A DNA stretch of 64,000 nucleotides from Prevotella sp. (GCA_017557405.1 JAFYYV010000036.1:1-64000), one strand, 5' to 3'; positions 1-15,000 are shown, counted from the stretch's first letter. Numbers and translations are program-made. Notes: a model not told the origin generated them from the sequence alone.

Positions 1-3000
1 CATCACATACTTGTCGTTGTCTTTCTGCACCTTTGCCACGTCTTCACCTTCCATGAACGAACGGGCTTTCTCCAGTGCGTCGGCACGACTGTATGCCTTG
101 TAGTCCTCTGATGCAAGATATTGGATGATCTTCTTGCGCATCTGCTGACGAGCGGAAAGGGTGGTGGCACCGTCAAACTTCTCGAAAGCACTCTGCAGAT
201 CGGTCACACCGTCGGCCAACTCCTTGCGCTGGGTTGCCTTCACACTCGATATGGCAGCGTCAAGACATTCTTCGGCATTCAGACCGTTCATCACGGCGGC
301 ATGATACGTCCGCTCTATGCCGTGCATATCACCTGCATTGATGAACGTCTTGAAGAAGTCAACGGCCTTCCAACTTGTAAATCCCTTTTGACTTGGCATC
401 ATCAAATCAAGCCACTTAAATTCTTTGTCGGCTTGCAATGGAACAGAATAAGGTAAAAAGTGCTTTGCGGTCATACTTAAAATGGCAATAGTTTTACCAT
501 GTTTGGCAACATCTTCTTTTACCTCGTATGGGGTATTGAAATTGTATGCGCCTGAAGCCCCTGGAAGATCTATAAAGATATATCTTGCAATTGGATTCAT
601 TTTACCTACTATTCTGTCTATAAAAGGTGCTGGAAAATCAACTCCATGCCTACCTATAAACAGTTCTGGCAACTCTCTGAACTGCTTACCCCATCTGGCA
701 TACCATTCTGAACCGTCCTTGTATCGTCCTAAGAACAAATGGGTCTGCTGGCCGATCGTGTTGCCATACATGGTGTAGTCATACCATTTCATGCCGTCGG
801 GATAAGCAAGCTCGTAGGATGACCGATAGTTGGGCACCGACTTCCTGATCTCGTCGGCTTTCTCGCGCTCGTCGGCCTCGTCTTTGCGCCGTTTAAGAGT
901 GTTTATTAATGCGATCATAGCTATAATCTTCATGAGATTTAATAGCCAAAATCTCTTTCCGTTATAACTTCTTAGTCTGCGAAATTCATCATGTGGGATG
1001 TCCTTACCAAATAATCGCTTTACGTTGTCTTTATGGTATTTTAGCCATGTTTGAAAACCTTGCTCACTATAAAGTGACCCAAAGCTGGTGATGGCAAGAG
1101 GCTGACGAATCATAGAACTTACAGTCCAGTCTGGAGACATCATAAATCTACCTGCCCATTTTAACGTAGCAGGAGAAATGTTAATCAGTTCCCAATACTG
1201 GCCACCAAAAATGTCATTGACATATTGCCCAGCTTCGTTATATAGCTTTTCTACAACATCATCTGAAAATCCCATCTTGGCAGCGCGGCTGTCAATTTGT
1301 TTTTTTAAGGTTCGCATGCAACGAATCTTCAGGCCGTCATGAACATAGTCCCACAATATAGTATCCATGCCCTTATTGAGCACATCAAGAGTCTCTGTAA
1401 TAGGCATCAGTCCATAACCCGCTATTTTCTTAACAAAATCACCATCCTTGCTAAAGTCACGAACCGCATCTCGTAGTTTTGTTGTTATGGCTTGAACATC
1501 AGCGGCGGCATAGTCTGAGGTAGCACCAAGCTGAACCAGGTGCTTGGCGGCAAACAAAAAGTCATCTCTATGTACAAATGCAGGCTTTCCTTTCTGCATT
1601 AAAAGGCTATCAAATAGCATGTCTTTGATAAGAAATCTACCTACTTCTCTAAATCCCATCTGAGCTAATCCCGTTTCGGTAAGTGCTAAATGATGAAAAC
1701 CAGAAAAACTTAGGTTGATTTTTTTCAACATAGAACCAAGAATGTCATAGTGATGGGCTATTTTGGTCAGCCAAGGCGCAACGCCGTTTTGACGGATTGG
1801 ACCATACACAGGGTTAAACTCATGTTCTTCAGCCTTGTGTACCCAAACGTTACCCACGCCTGGCACTTCGTATGGCTTGCTGTACGCGTCCTTGTCAAAA
1901 TAACTTGGCTCTACGTTGGTCAGCAAAGGCAAACTTCTCGTCACTTCTCCATTGGCGTTTGTCTCGTCCACATTGATTCCAGCTAAGTCGTCCAACAGTT
2001 TTCTATTGGCAACGGCTTCATTGTTGCTCCTGCTATAGTAGCTCATGATGTCGGTGATGTCGGTGAACTTCGGCACAAGGCCTACGTCTATTCCCTCGGC
2101 ATACGTGGGGATCTCCCTGTGCTTCATGTTCGGACTCTTCGTGCGCTGGTAGTTCTCCACATACTCTTCCCACGCTTTCGGATCACTCTTTGCTTTGTCC
2201 CAAATGTGGTTGACATAGCCCTCGGCAATGTAACCTGCATCGTCTCTCAGCCCTGCGTCTTCCAACACATGGTAGAACTCGTCATACCAATCTTTGATGT
2301 CCGACAACAACTGTTTAACCTCTGCGGTCTTCTTGATGGGCATCTGGTCGCGAACGTCAACAATCTCTATCGAGCCATCATCCATGTGCACGCGGTCATA
2401 ACCGTAGGTGTCTTCTATCAGGTGGGGTAGGGCTTCACGCAACTCTTTCGGGGTCACGCCTTGGTGCTTTGCAATCTCGTCAATACGCTTGCCCAAGTCA
2501 TGAACGAAAATAGCGTCCTCGGCATTTGAACTCTCCAAAGTATTGCGTCTTTTATAGACGGCATACTTCACAAGCTTACGGGCACCCTCGGGCGTCGTGT
2601 CGAAACCTGTAGCGTCTCCGATGTCTTGCATCACACGAGCGTCTATCTCCTGCTCACGCAACACATCATCCCCTTCCTTCCCCCTACTGGGGGGATCGAG
2701 GGGGGCTGTCTTCCCAGTCGCCACATCATACAACCCAAGCTCGGCATTGGCAATGTCACGAAGGCCATGTCTCACTTCCCAATCTTCATACAACTTCTTG
2801 TATTCCTTCTGGATGCGGGCCATCTCGTCAAAGTCTTCGATTCCTTCCATCTCGGGCATCACTGGCATGGGGTCGTTCTCGTCTTCCTCGGCAAGCTTCC
2901 TGCGCTCCCACGCTCTCAGACGCTCAAAGTAAGAAGCCATTCCTTCGCCCTTCTTCTGCCTCGGCTTTCCCTTTCCCACCTGGAACTCCATATTAACCCC

Positions 3001-6000
3001 ATTCACCCCATTATCCCCCCTAAACAGGGGGGCTTGGGGGGTCTCTACTTTCCCCCTAAACAGGGGGACAGAGGGGGTCTGTTGGGCTTGGGGGGTCAAG
3101 AAATCATACATCATCCTGTCTGTCACCTCATCAACAGAACGGAACTTCTTGATCTTGAACAAATCCTTGCCTATCCAGTGCCACAGCTTGCTCAGAGCAC
3201 TACGAATCTTCGCAATCACCTTCGCAATCTTCATCGTCTCTTCCATGCTCTCAGCCTCATCAAGCACTTCTCTGGCGGCTTGCTCGAAACGCTCACGGTT
3301 CTTCTGGCCGCTCATGTTTGTAAGCACCTCTTCATACAACTCGTCTTCGTCACCGTGGATCTTCTGGTAGTTCTCATCACCAAGCAACTTCTGGTAAATC
3401 TTTTGCGACACCTCGTCTTCCTTCATCAGGCTCTTGATGTTCTCCCACAGGTCGGGACGTTGTGCTTTCACTGCTTTCACCCACAAGTGACCAAACTCGT
3501 GCGCAGGCGTCTCAGGGTTGATTCCCTCGCCAGTCAGATACACATCCTTACCATCCGTGAAACCATAAACAACTCCCTTCGAGGTTATCAACGGCTGCTT
3601 GTCTGATAAGAATTGAATGGCAGAAATATTGACTTCTTCTCGTTCTGCAAGGCCAGTGGTATCTTTATACTCTCCACTAAGAAGTGATTCTTTAATAGAG
3701 CGAACAATATCCGCCAATGGTTTCCCATAAGCTTTTCGTAATGCTATTTCAGGGTAAAAGAACTCAACTATATGTGCATTGCCATTATTTATAATTCCTT
3801 CATTGGAACGTTTTGAAATGACAATACTAATGCCATTGTCTTCACCCCTGTAATCGAAATTGCTAACTTTAGCATTGTGATTGCCAAGTCGAATTGTTAC
3901 AGTTTGGCCGTTTGGTGTAACAAATGTGTTATACCAACTATTACTTCCATCTTGTGTTGCTTCTAATGCTATTCCAGCTTCATCTATAAATTTTTTGCGT
4001 ACATTTGAAACTTTTTCCAATTTATTTGCAAAAGATTCAAGTTTTTTTAGTATCTTTGCACCATCAGTGGTTGAGATGTCGGCTGGTGAGCCTCCCTTTG
4101 GGATGAGCGATGCGGTCTCAGCCGCTCTTTTTTGTCCCTTGCTCAAAGAAACACCATCCTTCGCCATTGCCAACACTCTCTGAGCCTCTTCCTGGCTAAT
4201 CACATGATACGGAACTCCCGTACCATCCAACACCTTCATCACGGCTTCTGTGGCAATCTCTTCCATCTTCTGCTGTCTTCCTTCTTGAAGGGCTATGCGA
4301 CGGTTAAGCTGCTCTACCTGCTCATCTGTGATGGCTCCTTCCTGACGCGGTTGCGGATTTCTACCTGCCTTACGCACCTCATCCCCCCTTGACAGGGGGG
4401 CTTGGGGGGTCTCTTCCTCTGGCTGCAACTTCTTGTACTCTTCATCAAGCTCTTTCTTCTTGGCAAGTGCCTCGTCAAGTTCGGCTTGCTTCGGCCAGTT
4501 CTTCTCGCCTGGGTCGCCTCCTTCAAGCTTGTGCTTGTATTGCTCTACGGCTGAACGGTATTTCTCGGCATTGTCAACAACCTTCTGCAACAACCTGCGC
4601 AAGCTGGTTCCTGCAGCAACGTCACTGTCACTCAGATCTACGTCGTAACGGATGCCACTCGGCGAACGCAACACGACCTTGGTGCCAAACAGTTCTCCTC
4701 CAATCTCGAAAACGATGTCGGCGGTCATGCCAAATCCTTCCAACTGCACCTTGGCATTGTTCTTCATCAACTCATGAATGAACTGGCCTGCCTCTCCTGG
4801 CTTATCAAAGGTCTTGCTGATAGGTCCCGTCTGTTGCGGAACTTCCGCAACCACTTTCACCGTGGCTGGATAAACGCCCTTCTTGTCAGGAACAAAACCG
4901 TTTGCGGCAAGCACCTTCCTGTCTTCGGCGTTCCTTGTCACCAAACGCTCGAAATTGGTTAACGTGCGCTGGTCTGATTCATATTGATGTTTCCGTTGGT
5001 CATACTCTATGTCATACTGACGTTTGGCACGTATCAATTTCTCAACCTTCTTGTCTTGCTTTGCCTTCTCTAAGATGATGGGGTTGCCCGACAACATGGC
5101 TACAACGGCGGCTGCATCGAAGTCGCCGTCTTCGCCTGCCTCTTCCTTAAACTCGCGTTCATCGCCTGTCGTGGACGTCTTGAAGCGGTCTATCATCTTT
5201 TGCTTCTGATCCACAAGCTGATATTTGTACAAATCAAGACTGTTCTCGGTGGCATAGTAGAACACCTCCACTTGGTTGTCGTTCTGCTCTTTGGCTAACC
5301 AGTTGCCTTGTCTTGCTCCACGTCCGTTCTCTTGGGTGATGTTGGCGGGGTTCCACGACATATCGACGTGGTGGATGCCAACCATGCGCTGCTGCACGTT
5401 GACGCCTGTGCCGCCATTCTTGGCTCCTGCTATCAACACACGAACATCGCCGTTGTTCATCTTCTTAAACAACTCTTCTTTCTTCTTGTCGGTGTTGGCG
5501 ACATGGATATCTACAATCTCTTCACGGGGGATGCCATATTCGGTTGTCAGACGGTGGATGATGTCGTTATACACATCATACTCCTTGCCTTCGCCTGGCA
5601 CTCCCAAATCACAGAATATCATCTGTGTGCCCTTCCACGGACTGAACTTGTCATACAACTCCTTTACATTGTCACACACCATCTTGATCTTGCCACCATC
5701 GACGTCTTCTAACGATGGATCTACCAGTCGCACGTTGATGGCTGCCTTAGTGCTGATGTTGGTGGCCAACAGACTCCATGGCTGATCTTTGCCACTGGCC
5801 GTCTTGCTCGGAATGCCAAAGTAACTGCCGTCCTTCTGCTTGCACATCCTAATGCACTCGTCGGTGATCTTCGACAAAGCGTCGGTGGCGGGAACGGTCA
5901 CTACATGTACCTTCATCTTGGGCTTCGGCAACTCCAAATTGTTATCGTTGCGCACATCGGCTACCTCGGTGTAAAGCTTGCTCAACTCGGGAAGGTTGTC

Positions 6001-9000
6001 GAAATTGCGGAAACGGCTACGGGTGGCCAACTCATTCAGGTGGTTGTACTCTAACTCGGCACTGTTCACGGCAAAGTTGCTGGCCCATGCGTCAAAGGTG
6101 TTGAAACCTAACGAGGCCATCTTGTTCGGACGCACATACTGCAACAGACTGTATAACTCCACAAGACTGTTGCTGATGGTAGTGCCACTTAACAGCGTCA
6201 ATCCCATGTCGCCCTGGTGCATCTGCTGCAGATATCGAGCACCACAAAGCAATGCGGTGGCACGGCTGCTGCCTTCTGGCGAGGCAAGTCCGGCAACGTT
6301 TTGATGGGTGGTGGTGTAGGGAAGACTCTTGAACTGCTGACACTCGTCAACAAACAGATAGTCAACGCCAAGGTTCTCAAACGTAAACTCTCTATCTACC
6401 TTCCTGTCAAGCAACTTCGACATCTTGTTCTCCAGTCGCTGCCTGCGCTTCTCCAAAGCTTTCTTCTGACGTTTGGTCATGTCACTTTGGTCTCGCTGCT
6501 CCATCAACAAGTGAATGGAGGCGTCCAACTGGTCTAACTGCTCTCTGATAACTCCTGTCTCTACTTCTTCTGTATGGGGCAACATGCCGTAGTTCTCATG
6601 CGAGAGTATCACACAGTCCCAATCGTTCAAGGCTATCTGCGACAATATCTTCTTGCGGTTCTTGGTGGTGAAGTCTTTCTCACTCGGTGCAAGAACGCGG
6701 GCAGCGGGGAAGGCCTCTAAGAACTCTTTCTTGATCTGTGGGACCGTACTCTTCAAAGCAATGATCATGGGCTTCTTGGCAATGCCCATTCTGCGCATCT
6801 CCATGATGGCACACTGCATCACCAATGTCTTGCCTGCGCCTACAATGTGGTCAATGATACCGCCTCGGTTGTTGATGAGCATCCAAACAGCATCTTTCTG
6901 GTGGGGACGCAACTCCATACCTTGCAGGCCTGGCACTTGTAAATGACTTCCGTCGAAATGAGGAATGACGGTTCTGTTAAACTTGTCGTTGTATATCTTG
7001 GCCAACTCTTCCACACGCTCTCGGTTCTGAGGAAGCCACTCCTCGAACTTCTCTCGTATCTGCTGGATCTTGTCGTTGGCCTGCTCGGTCTCTTTGGCGT
7101 CAAACACACTCTGGCCGTCAACGGTGTACTGCACCTTTGTCTTGTCGTTCTTCAAAGCACAGTCTATCAGGTCTTCGGCCTTGCGGTGTGTTGTATGCCA
7201 CTCGTTGGCCTTGCCTGATGTCTCCCACGGTGATACGCTCACGGTGAACACGTCGGCCTCGGGCAAATAACGAATACCCGTGTTCCTATTAGCCCCGTCT
7301 TCATCATATCTCCCATCTACTCCCAGCAGATCCCAAATGAACTCTGTATATACCTTGTCGGGCACCCATCGCGCTCCCATGTGAATGCCTATGCCAATGA
7401 AGGGGATGTCTTTCGGCTGCACCTCTTTCAGGGCGTCCACATTCTTTTGATACGACGGATCTTTGGCGGCGGCACGTTCGGCGTCGACAAGCTTGCTCTT
7501 CACGTCACCACTCAGGTACAAATCGCGTATCTCATAACGACCGTTGCTGAATGGTACGGCAAACACTACGCCCTCGCACTGTTCCTGCCAGTTGTCACCA
7601 AGACGCTCACGAAGGAACGACTCGCGTATCTCGCCATACTCTGCCAACGATACCGTAACGGCATCCGACGGGGTCTTGATGGTGCTGGCGTCTATCTTGG
7701 GCTTGATGGTGCTCTTCTCGAAGATGTCCGACAAACCAATGAACTTGCCGTCTTTCCACTTCTCCAATGAACGTAGGGTAAAACCGTCTATGTCGTTGTC
7801 AAGATAGTTGCTGCCCTTGTCATGAAGCTTTCCATACTTGCGGGTGTATTGGTCGTAGGCTCTTCGCAAATCGGCACGAAGGGCTGACAATGTGGCATCG
7901 TCGGCTCCGCCAATCTCTTCACTGATAAGCTTCTTCAATGCTGTGCGCAAAGGTATCATCGTCTTGATCTTCGCGGCGTCTTTCTTCAAGCCTGGCACCT
8001 CGACAAACTGACGGATGATTTCACCACCTTCGCCTCGTTGTGTCTCCAACATGCCTAACCTGCCGTTCTGCTCTATCAGATTGCCGTTGCTCACGTAGTT
8101 GCCATCACCCACGTAACTTTCCCTGACGGCTTCCATCACCTTACGCTCGGTACGATGGGTGTCAAGAAGCTTGCCTGCACGCTCGCCAACAATCTTCTTG
8201 TCTATCAGCTTTTCCATCTGCTTTGCAAGCTCGCTGGTGCTCATGTCGCTGGTCAAGCCGAACTCGTCACCTCGATACTGTCCACCTGCCTTTACTTCGC
8301 CAAGCATCATCTCGGGGTGCTCTCCGTAGTAACCGTTGAACCTCACCGTGACTTCATCTGTCCTGAACGCTCCCTTTACTGTAACCTTCTTGTCTGCTGT
8401 CCCCAAGAACGGTTTCAACACATCACTCTCATAACTCCCATTCACCCCATTATCCCCATTCTTCCCCCTAAACAGGGGGACTGAGGGGGTCTTCAAAGTC
8501 CTCGCCCTATCCTCAGCGTCCTTGAACTTTCTCAGGAACAACACGTCGGTCACAACCTTTGTTCCGGCTCCCTTGAAAGTGTTGTCGGGCAAACGCACGG
8601 CTCCCAATATCTCGCATTGGTCGGCTATGTATTCGCGAATAAGCTTGTTGCCTGGAGTGTCCATCACGGCGTTACTCGTCATGATATACAACAGCCCTCC
8701 TGGCTTCGTCTTGTCTATCTTGCTTACCACATAGTAGTTGTGGATGCGTTTCTGGGCTATCTTGTGCGTCGGATCTGAATTGTTCTTCCACTTCTTATCA
8801 AATACCTCGATGTCGCCAAATGGAATGTTACTGCCAACGACGTCCATGGAGTTGTCGGCTATATCCACGTCTTGGAAGCCCATGATCTTGATGTCGGCGT
8901 CTGGGTACAAGTGCTTTGCCAACTGACCTGTCAGCCAGTCAAGCTCCACACCGTGTATCTGGGTGCGCTGCTGCATGCCCTTGGGCATCGTACCTTCCAA

Positions 9001-12000
9001 CACTCCTACACCATAACTGCCGTCAAGGAAGTCTCCACCCTTGAAACCTGCCTTGTCAAGGAAATGGTTGATGGCTCTTGCTATGTCGGTGGGCGTGTAA
9101 TAACTTGTCAACGCACTCCTGCGAATGTTGTCAAGCAAACCACGCTTGCCGTCGGGATCTAACTCGTCTATCACGTCGGCCAACCTTCCATAGATTCCTT
9201 CTCCTGTGCGACGGTCCATACGCCTCAACCAATCGACATCATAGAAGCTCTCAACATCTTTGATACCGCCCCAACCACGGAAACGCCCCATCTCGGCTAT
9301 CTCCTCGGGAGTGCCAGGACGGTTCTCACGCATCAGGTCACGCAAAATCTCCAATGCTCTCACATTGGCATTCAAACGCTCTCTGGGCGACATGTTGTCT
9401 ATGTCGCTTGCGTCTTTCGGATAAAGATAATTTCGGGTGTTCAACGGACGGGCCTTCTCTGTAGCTGTCTTCACGCTACCATCATCAGCCCGCTTGTTAA
9501 GGTCTTTCTTTTCAGGTTCTGTGCTTGCTTTTGCAGGTTCTGTTCCATTTTGGGCTGGTTCCGTGCTTGCTTTTGCAGGTTCTGTTCCATTTTGGGCTGG
9601 TTCCGTGCTTGCTTTTGCAGGTTCTGTCTGTTGCCGTTTTACGGCAACCTCTTCTCCTGTTCCCTCTTTCTTCGCAACGCTTCTTCCACGGTCTTGTCGG
9701 CTTCCTCCCTCGCCAGTTCCTCCCAAGTCTTCTCCTCGGGTTCCTGATTCCGCACGTACTTCTCCAGAAGCGTCTCCCGTACCATCTCCCCAATCTCCGA
9801 AGAGTGATAACTGCTGTCCTGCTTCCGAAGACTTTCTGCCATTTCTCGAAGACTTTCCTCGGTTGCTTGAAGGCTTTCTCTCAGGCTCCCCGCCTGTAAC
9901 AACTGCTCCAGTTCCTTCGGGGCGTACTCCTCCATCAACTCCAGACGCATCAAGGCCCAAGACATCATCTCGTCCTGACACCACTGCTTCGCCTGTTCCA
10001 CTTGTTGCTTCTGTTGTCTGTTCATTGCTATTTTCTGTTAGAAATTGCTGATCAACGATCTTTTTGTAGCTGTACCAGCTCTTGCGACGTGTTTTAAGGT
10101 CAACACCTTCGTCTTCCTGACGGGCGTCAAACAACTCCCACATCTTCTTGTAGGCTTTCGCACGGGCTGGGATGTCGTTATTCCTGTAAGCGTCATGAAG
10201 CTCATTCAAAGCTTCCTTCATCTGCTCTTCTCCATCCTCGGGGAACCTCTTGCCACCCTCACGCGGTTTCACTTCCTCCCAGTCACCTTGTCGTAACGAA
10301 CGGGCGACATCTTCAATGGACACGCGTTCGGTTGTTGGCTCTATGTCAGGATTGCTCGAAGTGACTTCCACTTCTACCTGATCATCATCTATGTACTTGA
10401 CATGAACAGTGGCGTCGTTGCCCTTTTCATCTGTCCTTACATATCGCTTGCCAAGTGCTTCAACAACCGTTTTACGGTCTGCCTTTGCTTGCTTGGCCTG
10501 AATCTCTTCTTCATTGGGTTCTGTGGGCTGCTCTATAACGGTAGCCTCTGCGTCGCCTGTTACGGCCTCAGCAAAACGTCTCGCGGCTTCCTCACCATTC
10601 TCAAATACAAATCCTCCTCGACCGTATGATGAGTAGTAACCGCCAAAGTCCTTTACTGTCTTCTTCAACTCCAAGAACTTCTCACGGTCGAAACGCTCTG
10701 TGAAGTTGACAACATCAATGTCGGTGCCCTTCTTCTTGTGGAAACGCTTGGTGATTTCATACTTACCTTGCGAAACCTCGGCTTGCTTGATATGCTCACC
10801 TTGATCTACACTGGGGGCCGCACTGACTTCTACTTTTGGTTCTCCTTTCTGTGTCTGGCCTGGAAGCGGCTTTCCACTTTCGCTGTTCCAGATCTCTTTA
10901 GGCTTCTCGCCAAATGCTACGTCGTTTGACTTCCACTCGACATAGGAGAAGATAGGTTGCTCTCTACGAATTGCTTCATCTCCTTGTTCAGCTTGATTCC
11001 GCCCGTCGCGTCCTCTTCCTTGCACCACTGGAGAAACAGCTTCACCTGTTCGTCTTCCGGAAGGTTCTGTTCCTCTTTCGATGCTTCCTCCGTCCACCAC
11101 AGGTAAACCATCAACTCGTACATCCCTGATGGAAGATCTTTCATTAGAATCTTTTTCGTCATAATACTCACCTAATTTCTTCTCTGCAAAGTTACTAAAA
11201 GTTTTTGATATTTTATCCTTTATAGTTGTTAAATACTGTAAAGAAAGATATCTTCCTTCATCAACAAATCTGGAAGCTGCCCGCATAATGGATGTTTGCT
11301 CGGAAACATCATTGTAATAAAGTTGCACGTCATACCCCATTTCAATCAAAGGTATGACAGTCTTTCCTATTACGCTTTTACCTCCAATTCGTGGAATGAC
11401 CATGTTGTCACCTCGCTTGGCTGCTTCAAATATTGCTTGCTCGGCGATTTTTGCGCTTGCTTCCTGGACGTATCCTGCTCCATAGCCTTCATCATAACCC
11501 TCCAACCAAGGCTTTACAATATCGCTATCAACTATTCGCGCTCCGTAATCGTGTGATAGCCTGTCTGCAAACACACTTGATTTTCCACCAGCAGGTCTGC
11601 CAATAACAATCATTGCCTTGCGTTCTTGACGGACAGGACCGCTATAATCATTCTTGACCTTTTTACCATCCTTATAAACTTGGCTTCCATGTTCGGCATC
11701 AAGGAGATGATCAATATGCTTGCGTTGTTCGCTTTCATTTATGTTCAAACTGCCTTTCTTGCTGTTTATCCGCTTTTCGGCCTCCTGTATTTCAGGAATC
11801 TTCATAAGTTCCTCAACAGGAATAACAACACCATCCCATACGGCTGCTGTTACGAACGCCAGTTCACGATGGGCAAGCTTTGCAAAACGGGGATCATTGG
11901 CAAAATACTCTTTCGCCTCTGGCGTCATGTACGTCTTGTAATCGCTCTTATCCAAAACAGGCACATGGCTCCCATCATTCCCATTACTCCCATTATTCTC

Positions 12001-15000
12001 ATCAAGCCCATTAGACCCATTAACCCCATCATCCCCATTCTTCCCCCTAAACAGGGGGACTGAGGGGGTCTGTGGGGCTTGGGGGGTCTTCTTCTCAATC
12101 CCCTCAATCACCTTTGCAGCGACATCCCTGTTGTCACCAAATCGCGTTTCGGCAAATGGCTTCACCTTTCTGTCACTCGACTCTACCCACTTGTCAAACG
12201 TCGCCTTGTCAACACCTGTAATGTTGCCAAGACCGTGCCACGGACGGGAATAGTTCAACAGGTAGTTCCTGATGGCATCCACCTCGCTGTCAAAACCATA
12301 CATGATCTTGTGCTCGTCGAAGCTGCCATCTTTCTTCACTTGGTCAATAATGTATATCTTCTGCCCATCAAGCCCATTAACCCCATCAAGCCCAAACTTA
12401 TCCAAATCCGCATCATCATTGATAAACACATCCAGATGGTCACCGTCCTTGCCAAGGTGTCCCTTGCCTGTCAAGTAACCATACGTGTTGTGCATCGTCA
12501 CACTCCAAGGATTGCCACTGGCGTCCTTGCCACTCCTGACGCTTCCTTTGGGATTCTCAATGGTGAACTGATAACCTCCAAACGACAAATGGCCCTTCTT
12601 GTAGTTACCAGCTTCTTTCTGACCGTCTGTAGGCTCCGTGTTCGTCTCTTCAATGGCCTTTGCCAAACGCCCGCTAAACCCATTAGCCCCATTCACCCCA
12701 TTACTTTCAGGGGCCTGTGGAGTCTCGTTTTTCTTTTGCAAAACTTCTATTTCATTTGAGGTCAGCTGTTCTTTGGAAATATATTCTATCGGATTAACCT
12801 TCAGACGTGCAGTGATTTCCTCATATCCACCATCAATCTTAGGAATTAATAACTTGCCTACAACATTTCCATTGGGATCAATTTTTATTTCATTAACCTT
12901 AAAATGAGCATTTAAGTTCAAGTCTTCTGCGATAAGGGATTCTTCGCCCAAATAATCATTGTAGTCCTCGTCTGTCAGCAAATCTTTTAACGAAATGTCA
13001 ACAAATGCGCCATTGGTGTTTTGTCCTGTAAATACGGCTTTGCCTTTTGAGTTAACACCAACTTTCCCTAATGAAATCGTTGTATAACCTTGTGCGTCTA
13101 TCTTTTTTGACACATAGACTTGACCGGGAATAATATTGTTTTTGTCAATAGTATTGAGGTTCGGTACCTCTATTACCTGCTCTCTGTTTACTCCTCGTCC
13201 TTGTGCTCCTCCATCCACATCTGAACCAGCTTCTTTCTGACTGTCTGTAGGCTCCGTGTTCGTCTCTTCAATGGCATTCGCCAAACGCCCACTAAACCCA
13301 TTAACCCCATCAGTCCCATTAACCCCACCTGCCTGAGCTTCTAATTCATACTCTTTCTCACGCTCTTCTGCCTCACGCATGATGGCTTCTGCCTCGTTCA
13401 AACGCTGGTCTATCACGTAGTCGCGAATGTCGGTGGGCTTTCCGGCACTCATCAGCAAATCCAACATCGCGTTCCTGATCTCTGAGTCGTCAAAACGCTT
13501 GCCTCCATCGGGCAACTCGTTCTCAGGACTTTCCCAAATGGCATGCACAATCTCTTCAACGCCTTTTCCTTCGCCCTTCTTGGCCAAGTAAGCATTGAAA
13601 CCGTTGCTGTCCTTGCCACGGCCTATGCCACGACTCACACCCAACTCTTCCTGCAAGCCTCTCACATGATGACCACCTCGTTCAAGTCCTTCCCAGTTGA
13701 TACTTCCATAACCAAGGTTCATTGATACCAATTCGTAGGCGTCGCGAGGCACATCCAGATCGTCAAACAGACCACTTGTCATGTCATCACTACCGTATAA
13801 CTCACGACCTATCCTGATCTTGTCTTCACGACTACGAGCTTTCGACAATGCCGACATTCGTCCTGCAGCCCCCCTTAACAGGGGGGATTGGGGGGTCTTT
13901 AGGCTCTCTTGAATACCCTTCAACGCCTTCGCCTGATCATTGAGGAAAGCCTGCTCTGTCTCAAGGTCGCTGAGCGAGGTCAGCATTTCGCTAAGTTCCT
14001 CGTCTGTGTACTCACGCTTGCCAGAGACATAATCATCAAGCAGGCTTTTCCACTTGTCAATACGCGGCTGAACATCGTCGCGCTGGTGTACTTTCAATGC
14101 CTGACGCTGATCCTCAATGAATGAACGTGCTTCTTCTTCCGTGGGGTAGGTGGCTGCCAAATGCTTTTCCACTCCTTCCTTGTCCGACAACGAGATACCC
14201 GTGTCACCCAACTGTGACCATCGCACATTCTCCCCATTCAGCCCATCAACCCCATTCTTCCCCCTCAACAGGGGGACAGAGGGGGTCTGTGGGGCTTGGA
14301 GGCTTTCCAGGTGCCGTTTCCTCACTTCCACCTCTCTTTGCTGCCTTTCAGCTTCGGCACGCTCGGCTTCCTTGCGCTGTCTTTCAGCTTCCTTATACGC
14401 CTTGCGCTCAGCCTCCAACTCTTCTGTGATACGCTTATCCTCGGTGGCACGTATCATCTGCATGGCTTCGTCCTGACTCACACGCATCACCCCTCCTGTC
14501 TCGTCATGCAACTGCACATCGCCGTTGCCAAAGAAACCATCTACTGTGAATGCGCCCGTCTGACCTCCAATCGTCAATTCCACCTGATTGCCTGTGCGCA
14601 ACTCGGTTCCGTTCACCCAATTCCTGTATCGTCCCTCGTTCTCTTGCTGCAACTGCTGACTGCGCTGTGCGATAAAATCTTCTGTAGGTACAGCCACACC
14701 AATACTCTCTATGTCGCGGACGTTAAGCTGGGCATGGTGTACTTCTCCGTCATCGCCTGGATAGCTCACCATCACTGTGCCATATCGATTCTCTGGGTTG
14801 CCGCTCGTCAAATATACGGTCGAACCGTTCGAAAGCTCCAAAGGAATGATCTCGCCACTCTCGCTTTGCAGAGCGGTCATTTGTTCTCTGATGGCTTCTT
14901 CGTCGGCCAACGCTCCTTCCGATATCCCGTCATCAACGCCACGCATAGTCTCAACAGCATTGTGAAGCTTCTGGATGGCATCTCGCTTGGCGGGATCTGT

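Noticed and set aside
9512..11171. Separate minus-strand genes at 9512-9793, 9639-10025 and 10917-11171
   Set aside because: They lie in other frames within the giant gene, whose own frame is uninterrupted and carries the conserved motifs.
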